Below are positions 62,375-64,000 of a stretch of DNA of 64,000 nt, in pieces. The notes under the pieces are model-generated. The model did not search any database and was not told the DNA's origin. It saw nothing but the letters and a program-made list of their open reading frames with translations. The number at the start of each line of letters is the position of its first letter. Position 1 is the stretch's first letter. Source of the DNA: Spirosoma luteum DSM 19990 (lineage in GTDB: Bacteria > Bacteroidota > Bacteroidia > Cytophagales > Spirosomataceae); contig NZ_KB893245.1 in the NCBI RefSeq assembly GCF_000374065.1, forward strand, positions 806,001 to 870,000, in the 5' to 3' direction. The translations under genes were made by a program, and so were the position numbers.

Positions 62375-63276
62375 GTGTTGGGGAATTAAGTTTGGCCAAG
62401 CAGTCAAATTCGTTGTAGCATGATCTGAATGTTGGCTAGATACAGCCAACTCACCGAAGAAGATAACGTGTACTCGTAATCTTTGACGATACGCCGGAAG
62501 AACGGGGTCGCCCGTGCGATTAGTCCACGCAATGCTCCGTTCGACTACCCACCGTTTGGCTACCGGCACAAAACCACGAGCCGATTCAGGACGCGAAGCT
62601 TTCTCGAAATCAATGCTCCACGCAGCCAACGCCTGGGCAAATACCCCGTTGTATGCTTGATCCCCGTAGACCTTCTCCAACCTCTCTCCAGCCCGCCAGA
62701 GTATCGTGCTGACTAAAGGAACGGCTGCTGGACCCTCGGCTTCATTAGTCCCATGCACATCGACCACCCACAAGCGGCCATCCGTATCGACGACAAACTC
62801 TCGTTTTCGCCCGTTGACTCGTTTATTGACGTCCAAACCTCGATAATCGCAAATCATGGGGTTTAGTTTAATGCTCTGTGCATCAATACATAATACAGAG
62901 GGGTAGGCTTGTCTATCGACCCGTTTACGGTCTAAGTGATTTAACGCTGCGTTAATTCGCTCGAAGGTGCCATCCTGCTTCCACTGATCAAAGTAGTAGT
63001 AAACGGCCTGCCAGTTGGGCCACTCTTCAGGTAGGTTACGCCACCGCTCGAGCGGCCCCGTGACAACCTGTTCGCAGAAGCCACAAAATAATGTTGATCA
63101 TCTGGCGCGGGTTATGTTTGCGCTTGCGTTTGAGATCGAAAAAAGGCGAACCGGGTCGCTGGAGCGATTGCGGCCCATTGAGGGTCGGTCAGTGGCTTCC
63201 ACTGTTTGGTCATGACTCTGTAGTTTGGCGACCACAAAGTTGGCACGACTCTCAACCTTTCTCAATTCCCAAACAC
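62375..63276 (-). mobile_element. IS5-family insertion sequence, about 0.9 kb
   Basis: Imperfect 21-base terminal inverted repeats lie at 62375 to 62395 (GTGTTGGGGAATTAAGTTTGG) and 63256 to 63276 (complement GTGTTTGGGAATTGAGAAAGG), 16 of 21 matching. Between them a single transposase gene occupies the minus strand. No clear target duplication is visible (AAC on the left, CCT on the right), so the exact ends are uncertain by a few bases. The transposase carries several frameshifts, so the copy is probably inactive. Confidence 0.8.
62404..63213 (-). pseudogene. Frameshifted IS5-family transposase
   Basis: The start at 63213 reads MTKQWKPLTDPQWAAIAPAT. After a run of T a frameshift leads to FFDLKRKRKHNPRQMINIIL and LLRTGC, then a second leads to RWRNLPEEWPNWQAVYYYFD. 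From there the frame is open through VLCIDAQSIKLNPMICDYRG (first catalytic Asp), VNGRKREFVVDTDGRLW and KVYGDQAYNG (second Asp). A third shift in the VERSIAWTNRTGDP region restores FFRRIVKDYEYTLSSS and the normal end near 62404. The three breaks make it a pseudogene unless one is programmed. Confidence 0.85.
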
Positions 63277-63679
63277 CCTCTAAAGTAAGACTTGAGCTAG
63301 CTATTTCCTTAGCGGGCTTATTTATTAGTTTGAGTAGCTTGATGGTCTATAAAGAGCTTTGGGCAGGAGTAAGTATTATCTTGGTGGTTTCCCTACTGAT
63401 TCTACACTTGTTTATGACAACACGTTATAAACTGGACAAAAATACCCTTACCATTCAATCAGGCCTTTTCTTTCACAAAGCGTTGCCCATTGCTTCCATC
63501 AAAAAGATCATCGAAACCCGAACCCTATTAGTTCACCCGCTCTCTCGCTGGATCGAATTGAATTAGTCTATAATCGATTCGATAGTGTGTTACTCTCTCC
63601 TGAGGACAAGATGGACTTCATCACTGAGCTGCTCCGTCGAAAGCCGGACATTGAAGTTCGGCTAAAGAGTAGGGTATAA
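63277..63679 (+). pseudogene. PH-domain membrane protein gene beheaded by the IS element
   Basis: Immediately after the IS right end the sequence reads SKVRLELAISLAGLFISLSS, then YKELWAGVSIILVVSLLILH (two membrane helices), then TTRYKLDKNTLTIQSG and KALPIASIKKIIETRT, the start of a bacterial PH domain. Near 63535 a frameshift occurs; in the next frame it continues ALSLDRIELVYNRFDSVLLS and PEDKMDFITELL to a stop at 63677. The original start is gone: it lay where the IS now ends. Confidence 0.75.
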
Positions 63680-63948
63680 ATACAGGCACTAAGGAAGAGC
63701 TTAGGTTAACTTCAATATAGGAGTATCGCCGAACGCTCCTATGCGAGACGAAGAAACATTCGTATATCTGCTGCTTAAATTGGGCGTTTCATAGTTCACG
63801 CTGCCACCTTCGTTTGTTCTGTTTGTCAGCTTGTTTGGAGGCTTACTCGACACACTCCCAGCCGATTAGCGCCAAACATACAAAGTAGAAAAGTGGCCTA
63901 ATAGAATTTTAGAGACAGGTGCCGGAAACGCCGGCAAAAAATCTAGTG
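63680..63948. other. Intergenic region with short hairpins
   Basis: About 270 bases without a coding-like frame. It has ATAGGAG/CTCCTAT (63717 to 63743) and GCCGG/CCGGC (about 63921 to 63936) stems, the second followed by AAAAAA. No promoter consensus is seen. Confidence 0.4.
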
Positions 63949-64000
63949 ATGAACTACATTTTAATCGCCGTTCTGCTTGTAACGGCGGCAGCTACCCGGT
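63949..64000 (+). CDS. Possible start of a gene cut by the window edge
   Basis: An ATG at 63949 opens a hydrophobic stretch (MNYILIAVLLVTAAATR) that looks like a signal peptide and continues beyond the window. Too short to identify. Confidence 0.35.
   Translation, partial: MNYILIAVLLVTAAATR

Overview
The window comes from a Bacteroidota chromosome, most likely a Cytophagales bacterium of the Spirosoma type. The evidence is a giant SprA/Sov-type translocon gene (the outer-membrane channel of type IX secretion and gliding), a Bacteroidota-restricted DUF4783 gene, a GlmU-like nucleotidyltransferase fusion, a bacillithiol-type YpdA, and repeated TAnnTTTG promoter elements. The assignment is an inference from gene content; there is no rRNA or tRNA in the window.

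From 1 to about 54 kb the window is mostly compact chromosome. It holds a 5'-truncated GT2 glycosyltransferase, sprA with an expanded N-terminal repeat tract, a secreted Ppx/GppA-like protein, pgi, a membrane glycosyltransferase, ypdA, rnhB, a beta-oxidation pair (a FadJ-like fusion and a thiolase) with a PIN-type toxin-antitoxin pair wedged between them, and a SNF2 helicase. These are followed by a PyrR-like phosphoribosyltransferase, icd, a membrane-anchored DnaC/IstB-like ATPase, a toroid protein with a class II terpene-cyclase-like DIDD motif, holB, a rimB-like/rimK pair, an MntA/HepT toxin-antitoxin pair, and a cluster around periplasmic sugar chemistry (DUF1080, two Gfo/Idh/MocA oxidoreductases, MBL hydrolases, an SGNH hydrolase). 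An OmpA-type lipoprotein, a DUF808 membrane protein and a cold-shock protein complete this part.

From about 53 to 55.4 kb lies a probable electrophile/quinone response unit. An HxlR regulator with an N-terminal Cys is divergent from two NAD(P)H oxidoreductases, and a half-site array sits between them. A Bcr/CflA-type drug exporter follows.

From about 55.4 to 64 kb the sequence is accessory and decaying. It contains a frameshifted IS3-type transposase scrap, a complete but multiply frameshifted IS5-family element with terminal inverted repeats, a PH-domain gene beheaded by that element, a decayed gene of unknown family, and a dense cluster of perfect hairpins that share words with a second locus near 55.5 kb.

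Two patterns recur. First, intergenic inverted repeats built from simple words occur near 15.0, 28.0 and 48.2 kb. Second, coding-like stretches without a start, or with frameshifts, lie in gaps (10.3, 23.1, 28.8, 31.05, 42.45 and 60.8 kb), which indicates ongoing gene decay. The strongest candidates for something not described are the membrane-tethered DnaC-like ATPase with its overlapping small frame, the secreted Ppx-like protein, and the DIDD toroid protein.
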